From assembly GCA_963827155.1 (NCBI GenBank), contig CAWGZV010000003.1:372001-436000 (forward strand): a stretch of 64,000 nucleotides of DNA, written 5' to 3'. Positions 46,550 to 55,899 of the stretch are shown piece by piece. The notes below the pieces were generated by a model. That model was not told the DNA's origin. It saw nothing but the letters and a program-made list of their open reading frames with translations, and ran no database searches. The translations under genes and the position numbers were made by a program. Position 1 is the stretch's first letter. Each line of letters starts with the position of its first letter. Source of the stretch: UTCFX2 sp963827155. GTDB taxonomy: Bacteria; Chloroflexota; Anaerolineae; Anaerolineales; UBA4823.

Positions 46550-47892
46550 TCAGTCTGGAAAGAGCTTTGCCGTCAGCTCTGGCGCGAAGCGCGCCACTGT
46601 CTCCGAGGAGATCCCGTTTGTTCTGCAAATTTCTGCATACAAATCAGCGCTGGGTCGTTTGCGTCTCGCTTGAGTCTGCAGATCCAGCTCCCACAATCCA
46701 AACCTCTGCCCCCAGCCTCGCTCCCACTCGAAGTTATCCACCAGCGACCAATGGAAATAGCCCTTTATCGGGAAGCTGAAGTTTACCGCTTTCCAAAGCT
46801 GGTGCAGGTGCTCCACCAGGTAGCGCGGGCGGAGTTTGTCGGTGCTGTCATTGATCCCATTTTCGGTGACGATGATCGGAAGATCAAACCCCTTGCTCCA
46901 CCGCAGCGCCCGATAAAAACCCTCCGGGACGTTGGCAATAAAACCGTCGTCGCTTACTTCTGCTTCAGGGGAGTAATAGCAGTCATCCATGATTTGGACT
47001 GGCTTCCGGGGGTTGAAATGGGTTGGTTTTAATTTCACCATTTCCTCGGTATAGTAATTTAAGCCGAGGAAATCCTGTGTCCCTTTGGCGGCTTCCAGGT
47101 ACTTCCTCTTCAAGGGTAGGTTCAACCAACCGGTCGCCAGGGCGCGGGGAAATAGTCGTTGAAAATATTGTGCAGGAATTTTGCCATCCAGCGATCGAGC
47201 GGAGATCTGCCCTGAGAGGGTCGAAAACCGCGGTAGTGCTGGGCAATTCCCACGCGGGCGGTCGGCTGGATCTCTTTGATTGCCCGGTAAGCTGCTGCGT
47301 GCGCTTCGACCATATGGGCGTAAACCGTCATCGCTTGCTTGAGGTCGTGTTCCCCTGGGGGGAACAAGCCGTAAACATATGAGTAAAATGTATAGACATT
47401 CGGTTCATTGATCGTAACCCACAGGTTTACATATTCTTGAAGCGCCTCCACCACTTTGCGAGCATAAGCTGCGAACTGATCGATTACCGCTGGATTTTCC
47501 CAGCCGCCCTTCTCCGCCAGCCAGATTGGGTCGCTGAAATGGTGCAGCGTCACGAGGGGCGTCATCTCTCGCTGCTGAAGCCCGCGTGCCATTTCCCGGT
47601 AGCGGTCGATGGCATTCTCGTCCCACTGATCTGGCACGGGCTGCACCCGGCTCCATTCGATCGAGAACCGGTGGGCATTCTGGCTGCTTTCTTTTGCCCG
47701 GTCAAAATCCTCTCGCCAGCGTCCCCCCCACCAATCGCAAGCCGCCCCTGATTTCTCTTCGTTGTGGATTTTTCCTTCCTGCTGCTCCCATGCCCACCAT
47801 TGGTTATTCGGATTGTAACCTTCCATCTGATGCGATGAAGTTGCTGTACCCCAGAGAAAACCGCGCGGGAAGTGGTATGTAGCAGTCGCCAT
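46550..47892 (-). CDS. Glycoside hydrolase family 1 (beta-glucosidase-like), one frame break
   Basis: About 447 residues. FPRGFLWGTATSSHQMEG at the N-terminus, acid/base Glu in TINEPNVYTF, nucleophile Glu in VTENGIND, then WSLVDNFEWERGWGQRFGL. A base is missing in a C run near 47135; the corrected junction reads FNDYFPRALATGWLNLP. No signal peptide, so it acts in the cytoplasm on imported glucosides or related disaccharides. ATG 47892 is preceded by GAGGA. Divergent from the thiolase gene. Exact sugar not decidable. Confidence 0.88.
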
Positions 47893-47986
47893 GAAAGATC
47901 CTCGTGATAAGAATTGTGGTATCCTCCTGATTATAAGTTAACTTGCCTGTACACAACCGCATGGATTGCGGAATAAGGAGGGAAAC

Positions 47987-49123
47987 GTGAGCGAAGTTTT
48001 TGTGGTTTCGGCGGTGCGCACGCCGGTTGGGGTGGGAAAACCGCAAGGAGCGCTGAATCCTTTCGCACCCGTAGACCTGGCCAGCCTGGTAATGAACGAA
48101 GCAGTTCGGCGAGCAAACTTGAAGCCCGGTCGCATCGATGATGTTGTCTGGGGAGTAGTCACTCCCATCGCCGACCAGGGCGCCAACCTGGCGCGCCTGG
48201 CAGCTCTGAAAGCCGGATTTCCCGTTCATGTCCCGGCTGTCAGCCTGAATCGGATGTGCGGCTCAAGCCAGCAGGCTGTCCATTTTGCAGCCCAGGCGAT
48301 CCTGGCTGGTGATATGGATCTCGTGATCGCCGGCGGCACTGAGATGATGTCTCACCAACCGCTTGGCGCGGATTATCCAGCCGAATGGCCTGCGGATTTC
48401 CCTTTCGCCCTCGTCCATCAGGGGATCAGTGCCGAAATGATGGCAGAGAAGTGGGGTTTGGAGCGCGAAGCGCTCGATGATTATGCCTATCAAAGCCACC
48501 TGCGAGCCATGCAGGCGATCCAATCCGGTCGCTTCGAGAGCCAGATTCTGCCGCTCGACCGCCAGGATGGCAGAAGGATCAGTGCAGATGAAGGCGTACG
48601 CATGCCGCCTGATCGTGAGAAAATGCGCTCGCTCAGACCGGTTTTCAAACCCGATGGCGTGATCACTGCTGGGAACTCAAGCCAGGTCAGCGATGGTGCA
48701 GCAGCCCTCCTGCTTGCCTCTCCAGCCGCAGTTGGGCGTTACAACCTTAACCCGCGCGCCCGCATCGTCTCTCGGATCGTGGTGGGCTCAGATCCAGTCC
48801 TCATGCTGGATGGCCCTATTTCAGCATCTCGCCTGGCGCTCCAGCGAGCCGGTCTCAAGCTGGATGACATAGATGTGATTGAGATCAACGAAGCCTTCGC
48901 CTCTGTCGTCCTGTCATGGGCAAAGGAGCTGGGAATGGACGATTTGACCCGTGTCAATCCGAATGGCGGCGCGATCGCTCACGGGCACCCGCTTGGCGCG
49001 ACCGGCGCAATCCTGATGACGAAATTGCTCTATGAGTTAGAGCGAACAGGCGGGCGCTACGGTCTGCAGACCATGTGCATTGGGCATGGGATGGCTACAG
49101 CCACCATCCTGGAGCGGCTGTGA
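47987..49123 (+). CDS. Thiolase (acetyl-CoA acyltransferase)
   Basis: 378 residues. Catalytic Cys in NRMCGSSQQAVHFA, base His in GGAIAHGHPLGATGA, second Cys region MCIGHGMATATILE, and INEAFASVVLSW. It performs Claisen condensation or cleavage of acyl-CoA in fatty-acid oxidation or ketone metabolism, fitting the Fe-S oxidoreductase and 2-oxoacid dehydrogenase genes. GTG 47987 follows AAGGAGG. Its stop overlaps the folK GTG by 3 bases (GTGA). Confidence 0.93.
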   Translation: MSEVFVVSAVRTPVGVGKPQGALNPFAPVDLASLVMNEAVRRANLKPGRIDDVVWGVVTPIADQGANLARLAALKAGFPVHVPAVSLNRMCGSSQQAVHFAAQAILAGDMDLVIAGGTEMMSHQPLGADYPAEWPADFPFALVHQGISAEMMAEKWGLEREALDDYAYQSHLRAMQAIQSGRFESQILPLDRQDGRRISADEGVRMPPDREKMRSLRPVFKPDGVITAGNSSQVSDGAAALLLASPAAVGRYNLNPRARIVSRIVVGSDPVLMLDGPISASRLALQRAGLKLDDIDVIEINEAFASVVLSWAKELGMDDLTRVNPNGGAIAHGHPLGATGAILMTKLLYELERTGGRYGLQTMCIGHGMATATILERL

Positions 49124-49662
49124 AGCATATCGCCTATCTCGCCCTCGGCACGAACCTTGGCGACCGGATTGCCAATCTCCGGGCAGCGCAGATTGCCCTG
49201 GAACCCGAAGTCCATGTCTTGCGCTGCTCCCCGATTTACGAAACCCCACCCTGGGGTTTCACCGACCAGCCCAGCTTTCTCAATCAAGCGCTCGAAGTCG
49301 AGACCGGGCTTTCCCCATCGGATCTTCTGAAGACCCTTAAGCGGCTGGAAGAGAAGCTGGGACGCCAGCCCAATTTTCGCAACGGCCCGCGCCTGATCGA
49401 CATAGACATCCTTTTCTATGACAGCCTGGTGCTCAGCCAGTCGGGATTGGATATTCCTCACCCACGGATCGAGGATCGGGCTTTTGTGCTCGTGCCTCTC
49501 GCGGATCTTGCGCCAGATCAGCGCCATCCGGTTAATGGGCGCACTGTCCGGGAGATGTTGGATCAGGTCGACCGTGAAGGGATCTCCCTGTTTTCTCCGG
49601 ATGGGTGCAGGCAGCCAAAAAATTTAATGGTCCTTAAGCCTAACCGGGGATGTTGCGGGTAA
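49120..49662 (+). CDS. folK: 2-amino-4-hydroxy-6-hydroxymethyldihydropteridine pyrophosphokinase
   Basis: 180 residues. YLALGTNLGDRIANLRAAQ, PSFLNQALEVET, PRLIDIDILFYDS and IPHPRIEDRAFVLVPL are all diagnostic of FolK, which passes pyrophosphate from ATP to hydroxymethyldihydropterin in folate synthesis. GTG 49120 overlaps the thiolase stop, so translation is coupled. folP lies after one small gene. Confidence 0.94.
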   Translation: MKHIAYLALGTNLGDRIANLRAAQIALEPEVHVLRCSPIYETPPWGFTDQPSFLNQALEVETGLSPSDLLKTLKRLEEKLGRQPNFRNGPRLIDIDILFYDSLVLSQSGLDIPHPRIEDRAFVLVPLADLAPDQRHPVNGRTVREMLDQVDREGISLFSPDGCRQPKNLMVLKPNRGCCG

Positions 49663-49686
49663 AATTATCTCGAAGGAGAAATCCAG

Positions 49687-50112
49687 ATGGCCCCTACAGA
49701 ACTTAAACCGTTGAAGGATGCACCCGGACCCGATGCCGGATTTTCCGCCGCCCGCCGCCCGGATGGTGGTATGCAGATCATCTTCCAGAATGTGTCTCAT
49801 CAAACCATTGCAGAGTGGCGTGAGTTCTCGCTCGCCCATCTGGAAAATTCTGATCGCCTTACCACGAACCTTTACGATTTGCGCCAGATCGACCTGATCC
49901 CACCCGAAGCCCTTGAATTCGCCCTGGAAGTCAACAGCGATCCCTCGGTCCGAAATATTCGCCTGGCAGTAGTTGTCGCCAGCGAGCGGGTTCGGCAGTC
50001 GCTTCAGGAGATCGACGCTCTCTCGGCTGGGTACGGTGTGGAAATGAAAATCTTTACTTCAATCGAGGAAGCCGAAGCTTGGTTGAACCGCCCTTTAACC
50101 CTCCTGGTGTAA
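49687..50112 (+). CDS. Small conserved protein between folK and folP, unknown
   Basis: 141 residues with alternating strands and helices: GGMQIIFQNVSHQTIAEWREF, NLYDLRQIDLIPPEALEFAL, RNIRLAVVVASERVRQS, MKIFTSIEEAEAWL. The pattern resembles SpoIIAA/STAS-like proteins but I do not recognise a family member. ATG 49687 follows GAAGGAG. Placed inside a folate operon and overlapping folP by 34 bp. Confidence 0.7.
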   Translation: MAPTELKPLKDAPGPDAGFSAARRPDGGMQIIFQNVSHQTIAEWREFSLAHLENSDRLTTNLYDLRQIDLIPPEALEFALEVNSDPSVRNIRLAVVVASERVRQSLQEIDALSAGYGVEMKIFTSIEEAEAWLNRPLTLLV

Positions 50113-51023
50113 AAAGCCTTCTGTCAGGCTCATTATCCGTAGCAGGCCGACGCTGGGATTGGGGCAGCCGCACGATCGTGATGGGCATCCTGAACGTCAC
50201 CACCGACAGCTTTTCTGGTGATGGCTTGATAACCGGCACCGGCAATCCGGATTTTGTGGAAGCCGCCGTGCAGCAGGCTCACCTTTTCGCAGCCGCCGGA
50301 GTGGATATCTTGGATGTTGGCGGGGAAAGCACCCGTCCGGGCTCGCTGCCCGTGACTGTGGACGAAGAGCTGGAACGCGTCATCCCGGTGATCAAGAGGC
50401 TTTCTGCCGAGCTCGATCAAGTCATTTCAATCGATACCTACAAGGCTCCAGTCGCCCGAGCTGCGCTGCATTCTGGCGCGCAGATGATCAATGACGTCTG
50501 GGGGCTGCGCGCCGATCCAGAGCTCGCGGCTGTCGCAGCCGAAAATCGTGTGCCGCTGATCTTAATGCACAACCGCAGCTCCTGGGCCAATGCTGAGATC
50601 AAAGAAATGCTGGGCGGGCGGTACATCGGGATGGAATATCAAGACCTCTTGGGTGACATCTGCCGGGAGCTGCTTGAAAGCGTCGAGCTGGCTCGACTTG
50701 CCGGAGTTCCAGATCAGAAGATTTTCCTCGACCCCGGAATCGGCTTTGGAAAAACAGTCGAACAGAACCTTGAGCTGATCGATCGCCTGCCTGAAATTCG
50801 CGCCCTTGGATATCCCGTGCTGTTGGGACCATCCCGCAAGTCCTTTATAGGTTACACCCTGGATTTACCCCCCGACCAACGCCTCGAGGGTACCGCTGCT
50901 GCGGTGGCAGTTGGGATTGCTCGTGGAGCAGACCTGGTTCGGGTGCATGATGTCCAGGCGATGATGCGAGTAGTGCGTATGACCGACGCAATCGTTCGTA
51001 GGATTCCCAAGTCAAAGGAGTGA
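50079..51023 (+). CDS. folP: Dihydropteroate synthase
   Basis: 314 residues. The pterin-binding motif VMGILNVTTDSFSGDG, GVDILDVGGESTRPG, ISIDTYKAPVARAAL, PLILMHNRSSW and FLDPGIGFGKTVEQNL are complete. It joins hydroxymethyldihydropterin pyrophosphate with p-aminobenzoate. The start is TTG 50079, overlapping the upstream gene; no ATG precedes the first conserved strand. Forms a short folate unit with folK. Confidence 0.93.
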   Translation: MVEPPFNPPGVKSLLSGSLSVAGRRWDWGSRTIVMGILNVTTDSFSGDGLITGTGNPDFVEAAVQQAHLFAAAGVDILDVGGESTRPGSLPVTVDEELERVIPVIKRLSAELDQVISIDTYKAPVARAALHSGAQMINDVWGLRADPELAAVAAENRVPLILMHNRSSWANAEIKEMLGGRYIGMEYQDLLGDICRELLESVELARLAGVPDQKIFLDPGIGFGKTVEQNLELIDRLPEIRALGYPVLLGPSRKSFIGYTLDLPPDQRLEGTAAAVAVGIARGADLVRVHDVQAMMRVVRMTDAIVRRIPKSKE

Positions 51024-51031
51024 TTGGATTG

Positions 51032-53731
51032 ATGCTTAATGATTTTTTTCAAGCACGTGATTATCTGAAGACCTCTAAAGGGGATTTTGTGATTTACCGG
51101 TTGGACCGCCTCGAAAAAGCAGGGCTGCTCAATCTCGAACGTTTGCCGTTTTCGATCAGGATCCTGCTCGAATCGGTGCTCCGCCAGTGCAACGACCGTG
51201 AGTTCACCCGCCAGGATGTGATCAACCTGTCTGGCTGGTCTGCCGATCAAAAGGTCCGAGCGTCGCTCCCATTTGCCCCGGCGCGGGTGATCATGCAAGA
51301 TTTCACCGGCGTGCCAGCCGTGGTCGATCTGGCAGCAATGCGCTCGGCTGTGGCTCGTTTAGGCGGCGATCCGCTTAAGATCAATCCGCTGGTGCCTGTG
51401 GATCTGGTGATCGATCACTCGGTCCAGGTCGATTTTTTTGCCACTGCCGATGCGCTTGTTCGGAATGCGGAGATCGAGTTTCAGCGCAATCGAGAGCGCT
51501 ACGAGTTCCTTCGTTGGGGTCAAAAAGCTTTTAAGCAGTTTCGTGTTGTTCCCCCCGCAACCGGAATCGTCCATCAGGTGAACCTGGAATATCTTGCCCA
51601 GGTGGTTTTTTTGAAAGAGAACGAAAGTGAAACCTTGTTGTATCCAGATACTTTGGTGGGCACAGATTCGCATACCACCATGATCAATGGGTTGGGCGTA
51701 TTGGGTTGGGGGGTCGGAGGGATTGAGGCTGAGGCTGCCATGTTAGGGCAGCCAATTGACATGATTGCACCAGACGTGATCGGATTCAAGCTCTTCGGTG
51801 AGCTGCGGGAGGGAGTAACTGCGACGGACCTCACCCTCACTGTCACCCAGATGCTTCGCAGAAAAGGCGTGGTGGAGAAGTTTGTCGAGTTTTACGGTCC
51901 AGGTCTCGACACGATGTCCCTTCCAGACCGGGCGACGATCGCGAATATGGCGCCTGAGTACGGTGCAACCGTTGGCTTCTTCCCGGTGGATGATGAGACC
52001 CTTCGCTATCTTCGGCTGACCAGCCGCCCCCCCGAACTGATCGAGCGAGTGGAGCGCTACTGCAAAGAGCAGGGCTTATTTCGCACGACCGACACCCCAG
52101 ACCCGATCTTCAGTGATTATCTCGAGCTGGATCTTGGTCTGGTGGAAACCAGCCTGGCTGGACCCAAACGCCCGCAGGACCGGGTATCCCTGCGTGAGAT
52201 GAAGGATTCGTTCCGGATTGCGCTGTCAGCCCCGATTAATGACCGCGGTTATGGACTCTCGAAAGAGCAGATCGCTCAAAAAGCCAGCTTTGGTGTGAAC
52301 GGTCAAGCGATTGAGATGGGTCACGGGGCGGTCGTCATTGCTGCGATCACATCCTGCACCAATACTTCAAATCCTTCGGTGATGCTCGCGGCCGGTTTGC
52401 TCGCAAAAAAGGCGGTTGAACGGGGCTTGAAGGTCAAGCCGTATGTGAAGACGAGCCTGGCGCCGGGTTCTCGCGTTGTTTCCGATTATCTGGCTAAGGC
52501 GGGCTTGCTCGAGCCGCTGACCGAGCTGGGCTTCAATATTGTCGGTTATGGCTGTACAACCTGCATCGGTAATTCCGGACCGCTCTCCGGGGAGGTGGTC
52601 AAAGCCATCGTCAGTGCAGACCTGGTGGCGGCTGCGGTATTATCCGGCAACCGGAACTTTGAAGGCCGCATTCATCCGTATGTGCGTGCGAATTACCTTG
52701 CGTCACCTCCCCTGGTTGTGGCTTACGCCTTGACGGGCCGCGTGGACGTTGACCTGATCCACCAACCAGTTGGATACGACCCATCTGGCAGCCCGGTATA
52801 CTTGAGCGAGATTTGGCCCTCTCAGACCGAGATCCATGAAGCCGTACTTAAAACCGTCAGCCCAGAGATGTTCAAGAAGCGCTATGCGAATGTCTTCACC
52901 GGCAACCAGACCTGGAATGAGATCCAGTCTGGCGACAGCGCCCTTTACCATTGGAATCCCGAGTCCACCTACATCCAGGAACCGCCTTTCTTCGAGGATT
53001 TTTCACGAGATAAGCCAGCACTCCGACCGATCAGCAGGGCGCGCGCCCTTGCTTTTCTGGGAGATTCGATCACCACAGATCATATCTCTCCCGCTGGGGT
53101 TTGTTCTCCAGACAGCCCGGCTGGGAAATATCTCGTTGAGAAAGGGGTAGCGATTCGCGATTTCAACTCGTATGGATCGCGGCGCGGCAACGACCGGGTG
53201 ATGACCCGCGGCACATTTGCGAACATCCGCCTTAAGAACCGCCTGATCCCGGGGATGGAGGGCAGCTTTACCATTCACCTGCCTGACGGGGAACAGATGT
53301 CAATCTTCGACGCCGCGATGAAATACCGACACGAAGGAGTACCGCTGGTCATATTTGCCGGGAAGGAATACGGCTCAGGCTCCAGCCGGGATTGGGCTGC
53401 TAAAGGACCGCTGCTGTTAGGGGTCCGGGCGGTCATCGCCGAATCATTCGAGCGCATCCACCGCTCGAATCTGGTTGGGATGGGTGTTCTGCCGCTCCAA
53501 TTCCGCCCCGGCGAAAGCATTGAAAGTCTTGGTCTGACCGGGCACGAGCTTTATTCCATCCCTGAGATCGCAGAAAACCTCAAACCGCATGGAACAATGA
53601 ACATCACCGCTGAGGTCGAAGATGGTTCGAGCTTCAGTTTTGAGGTTCTGGTACGGCTGGAGACCGAGATCGAACTAGAATACTACCGCAACGGGGGAAT
53701 ACTGCACACCGTCCTGCGGAGCTTGCTCTAG
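51032..53731 (+). CDS. acnA: Aconitate hydratase A
   Basis: About 899 residues, normal for AcnA. [4Fe-4S] ligands in ITSCTNTSNPSVM and GYGCTTCIGNSGPL; active-site Arg/Ser in EYGSGSSRDWAAKGPLLLG and ITTDHISPAG. It interconverts citrate and isocitrate in the citric-acid cycle. AAGGAG precedes a GTG at 51020, TTG 51029 and ATG 51032; ATG 51032 has the best distance. Confidence 0.95.
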   Translation: MLNDFFQARDYLKTSKGDFVIYRLDRLEKAGLLNLERLPFSIRILLESVLRQCNDREFTRQDVINLSGWSADQKVRASLPFAPARVIMQDFTGVPAVVDLAAMRSAVARLGGDPLKINPLVPVDLVIDHSVQVDFFATADALVRNAEIEFQRNRERYEFLRWGQKAFKQFRVVPPATGIVHQVNLEYLAQVVFLKENESETLLYPDTLVGTDSHTTMINGLGVLGWGVGGIEAEAAMLGQPIDMIAPDVIGFKLFGELREGVTATDLTLTVTQMLRRKGVVEKFVEFYGPGLDTMSLPDRATIANMAPEYGATVGFFPVDDETLRYLRLTSRPPELIERVERYCKEQGLFRTTDTPDPIFSDYLELDLGLVETSLAGPKRPQDRVSLREMKDSFRIALSAPINDRGYGLSKEQIAQKASFGVNGQAIEMGHGAVVIAAITSCTNTSNPSVMLAAGLLAKKAVERGLKVKPYVKTSLAPGSRVVSDYLAKAGLLEPLTELGFNIVGYGCTTCIGNSGPLSGEVVKAIVSADLVAAAVLSGNRNFEGRIHPYVRANYLASPPLVVAYALTGRVDVDLIHQPVGYDPSGSPVYLSEIWPSQTEIHEAVLKTVSPEMFKKRYANVFTGNQTWNEIQSGDSALYHWNPESTYIQEPPFFEDFSRDKPALRPISRARALAFLGDSITTDHISPAGVCSPDSPAGKYLVEKGVAIRDFNSYGSRRGNDRVMTRGTFANIRLKNRLIPGMEGSFTIHLPDGEQMSIFDAAMKYRHEGVPLVIFAGKEYGSGSSRDWAAKGPLLLGVRAVIAESFERIHRSNLVGMGVLPLQFRPGESIESLGLTGHELYSIPEIAENLKPHGTMNITAEVEDGSSFSFEVLVRLETEIELEYYRNGGILHTVLRSLL

Positions 53732-53751
53732 GAGTTCCAGTCTTTTTTATA

Positions 53752-53808
53752 AAGAAAGGCGAAGGTTTTCTAAAGGACCCGGCGGTTCTGGAAAAACCTT
53801 CGCCCTTT
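53752..53808. terminator. Convergent terminator hairpin between acnA and the coiled-coil gene
   Basis: AAAGGCGAAGGTTTTC pairs with AAAACCTTCGCCCTTT across a 22-nt loop with one bulged base. It lies 20 bp after the acnA stop and 53 bp from the stop of the minus-strand gene, so it can end both transcripts. Confidence 0.7.
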
Positions 53809-53860
53809 CAATATTCCGGTTAATCTGCGAATTTTCCTGCTTGGTTCATCCAGGGTGAAC

Positions 53861-54745
53861 TTAAGCGCCCGCTTGCATTTCCTCTGTTTCCTGGGCTTTG
53901 GGGGCTTCTGCTGTGTCCTCCAATTCCTTCCTTTTCGCTCGATTTTCGGTCAGCAGCTCCCAACCCTGTGTCATCAAACCCAATTGGGCGATCGCCATCC
54001 AGACGAAAAAGACGGTAATTCCAAGCACCATATAATGGATGTAGGTGGGGATATTGGTTTTCAGGGCTTTCATTTGGATCTGAAGGCCTTTGATCGATGT
54101 CAGGTATCCCTCCAGAACCGCGGTGTACTGGCTGACGCTGTTTTCGATCTCACCTATGGAGCTTGCCATCACGGAAAGATCGGCCTCGAAGGTCTCTAAA
54201 TTACTGGTTGTATCGGCAAGGCTCGTCTGCATCCCGGCAAGCGATTCGGGTAGGTCCTCGAGCGATGATGCAACATTTCCCAGCGCATCAGACAGCGGCA
54301 AGTTTGGGTCATAGTTCAAGCTCGCACCAATCAAAGGAAGGCTGCTGAGAGTTCCGAGCAGCGAATCGATTACCTGAGCGCTTTCCTGCGCCGAGCGCAG
54401 TGAAGTCTCGGTCGCGTTGATGGTGCTTGGCAGCTCATTTTCCAACAGCTTGCTGATCTCTCCTACCATGGGCGTGCTGGACTTGACTGTGGTCGCAATG
54501 GTCTGAACCGTTTGTTCCAGCGCACTGATCGTTTGGACGGTGCTTTCCAGCGCCGCGTTCGTGACCACGAGCCCTTGTGCGGTAGTCTCAAGAGTCGAGC
54601 TGAGCAGGTCAATCGTGTTTTGGATGCCAGCCGTGAGGTTTGGCTCTACCTGTCTGAAAACGATGATCCCTCCGATGCTGAATACCAGCCCGATGATCGC
54701 CGCGAGGATAAGCAGAATTCCGATCATTCTTCGAATGACTGTCAT
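53861..54745 (-). CDS. Membrane-anchored coiled-coil protein, unknown
   Basis: 294 residues. An N-terminal helix (IGILLILAAIIGLVFSIGG), about 170 residues rich in Ser/Thr/Leu and heptads (ALESTVQTISALEQTVQTI; SSLEDLPESLAGMQTSLAD), a second membrane helix (YMVLGITVFFVWMAIAQLG) and a charged C-terminal tail (ENRAKRKELEDTAEAPKAQ). The helical part would stand outside the membrane like a rod or receptor-type bundle. No known family. Alone on the minus strand. Confidence 0.72.
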   Translation of the reverse strand: MTVIRRMIGILLILAAIIGLVFSIGGIIVFRQVEPNLTAGIQNTIDLLSSTLETTAQGLVVTNAALESTVQTISALEQTVQTIATTVKSSTPMVGEISKLLENELPSTINATETSLRSAQESAQVIDSLLGTLSSLPLIGASLNYDPNLPLSDALGNVASSLEDLPESLAGMQTSLADTTSNLETFEADLSVMASSIGEIENSVSQYTAVLEGYLTSIKGLQIQMKALKTNIPTYIHYMVLGITVFFVWMAIAQLGLMTQGWELLTENRAKRKELEDTAEAPKAQETEEMQAGA

Positions 54746-54883
54746 GAGACCCTTCCTCCCTTTATTGATCTAGATTCTATTTTCTCTCAAAATTTTACTA
54801 TACATTGAAGTGCGTGATGGATGTGGAATCATATTGTGACCCACTTTCATCAAGGTATCCAGTAATGAGTGGATTTCTTTAAA

Positions 54884-55756
54884 TTAATAAACCTCCTTGG
54901 CATCCTTCGGCAAGCTCCTGACACGCTTCAGGTGGGCTGTAACTCTCCGGTCGTCATCCAGCGGATACGCAAAACCATTCAGTTCTGCAATTGGCAAAGC
55001 AATTTCCCTGAAGAGGTCGCCCATATTGAACAGCGCCTCCCAGGTGGCTTCGTAGCTGGCATCGCGATATGTAGCCAGCAGCCTGGTCCAAATTTCCGGT
55101 TCCAGATGATGTTGGAAATATTTCCCAAACTTTCCTGGGTTGCTTGAAAACTGGGTCTTTTGCCCGATATGCCATACGACCATTTTCATGAGCTGTTCCC
55201 GGACGATCTGATCGAGCATGTGCCTGGCGTACAAGATTTCTGCTCTCCAGAGCCCTTTGGCGACATAAGGACAGACCCACCAGAATTCATTGCAGCAATC
55301 GGCAAAAGACTTTGCTGTTGGCGGTTGTGGCAGGTAATCGCTGTCGCTCGCCGGTGCGAGCGAACCGATGATCCCATCTTTATCCAGCAGCAGCAGGCTT
55401 TGGCTGTCTTTCTTTAGCTTATCAAGTTTCGCCAATGGATAAATCCCTAAATCTATCCGGTTGCCATCCATGAACTGCATTAAATAACCAAATTCCTCAT
55501 CAGCAGCAGGAGGGGGATCGTTCATGTCATCAGGCAGCTGTAAAATCATGAGTTCCCCAAAGCGCTTGATCCATTCGAAATTGTGTTTGAACGGTGCAGG
55601 ATCTGTAACAATATAGACAATATCAAAATCTTGAAAAATATCACGGGGTGCATTAGGATTTGCGCGGGATCCATTCATGATCACCGCCCGGATGCGGTCG
55701 TCCTCTTTGGCGATATTTAAGATAAGATCGAGCATCTCCTGTTCGCTGCGCATCAT
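54884..55756 (-). CDS. Aminoglycoside 6-adenylyltransferase (ANT(6)/AadK-like)
   Basis: 290 residues. The nucleotidyltransferase motif MNGSRANPNAPRD with DFDIVYIVTD and the downstream NRIDLGIYP supply the Asp residues for Mg-ATP. The C-terminal helical half (CCNEFWWVCPYVAKGLWR; ILYARHMLDQIVREQLM) is characteristic of the ANT(6) family, whose members adenylylate streptomycin. Chromosomal copies in environmental bacteria may have another substrate. No mobile element is near. ATG 55756 or 55753. Confidence 0.87.
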   Translation of the reverse strand: MMRSEQEMLDLILNIAKEDDRIRAVIMNGSRANPNAPRDIFQDFDIVYIVTDPAPFKHNFEWIKRFGELMILQLPDDMNDPPPAADEEFGYLMQFMDGNRIDLGIYPLAKLDKLKKDSQSLLLLDKDGIIGSLAPASDSDYLPQPPTAKSFADCCNEFWWVCPYVAKGLWRAEILYARHMLDQIVREQLMKMVVWHIGQKTQFSSNPGKFGKYFQHHLEPEIWTRLLATYRDASYEATWEALFNMGDLFREIALPIAELNGFAYPLDDDRRVTAHLKRVRSLPKDAKEVY

Positions 55757-55819
55757 TTCTCTTCCATTTCTTAATTCAAGGAATGATTTACTGATCTATG
55801 GGATTCGCCGAAACATGAT

Positions 55820-55860
55820 AACATCCGCCGGCCTGGCTTGTTCGCAGGTCGGCGGATGTT
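55820..55860 (-). terminator. Hairpin after the DUF3048 gene
   Basis: AACATCCGCCG pairs with CGGCGGATGTT, extended by ACCTG/CAGGC-type partial pairing. It begins 40 bp after the stop at 55900. The following bases are only moderately T-rich (ATCATGTTTC), so termination is probable but not strong. Confidence 0.5.
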
Positions 55861-55899
55861 GGTCAGGTTGGAAACCACGATTGGTCCGAATGGATCAGG

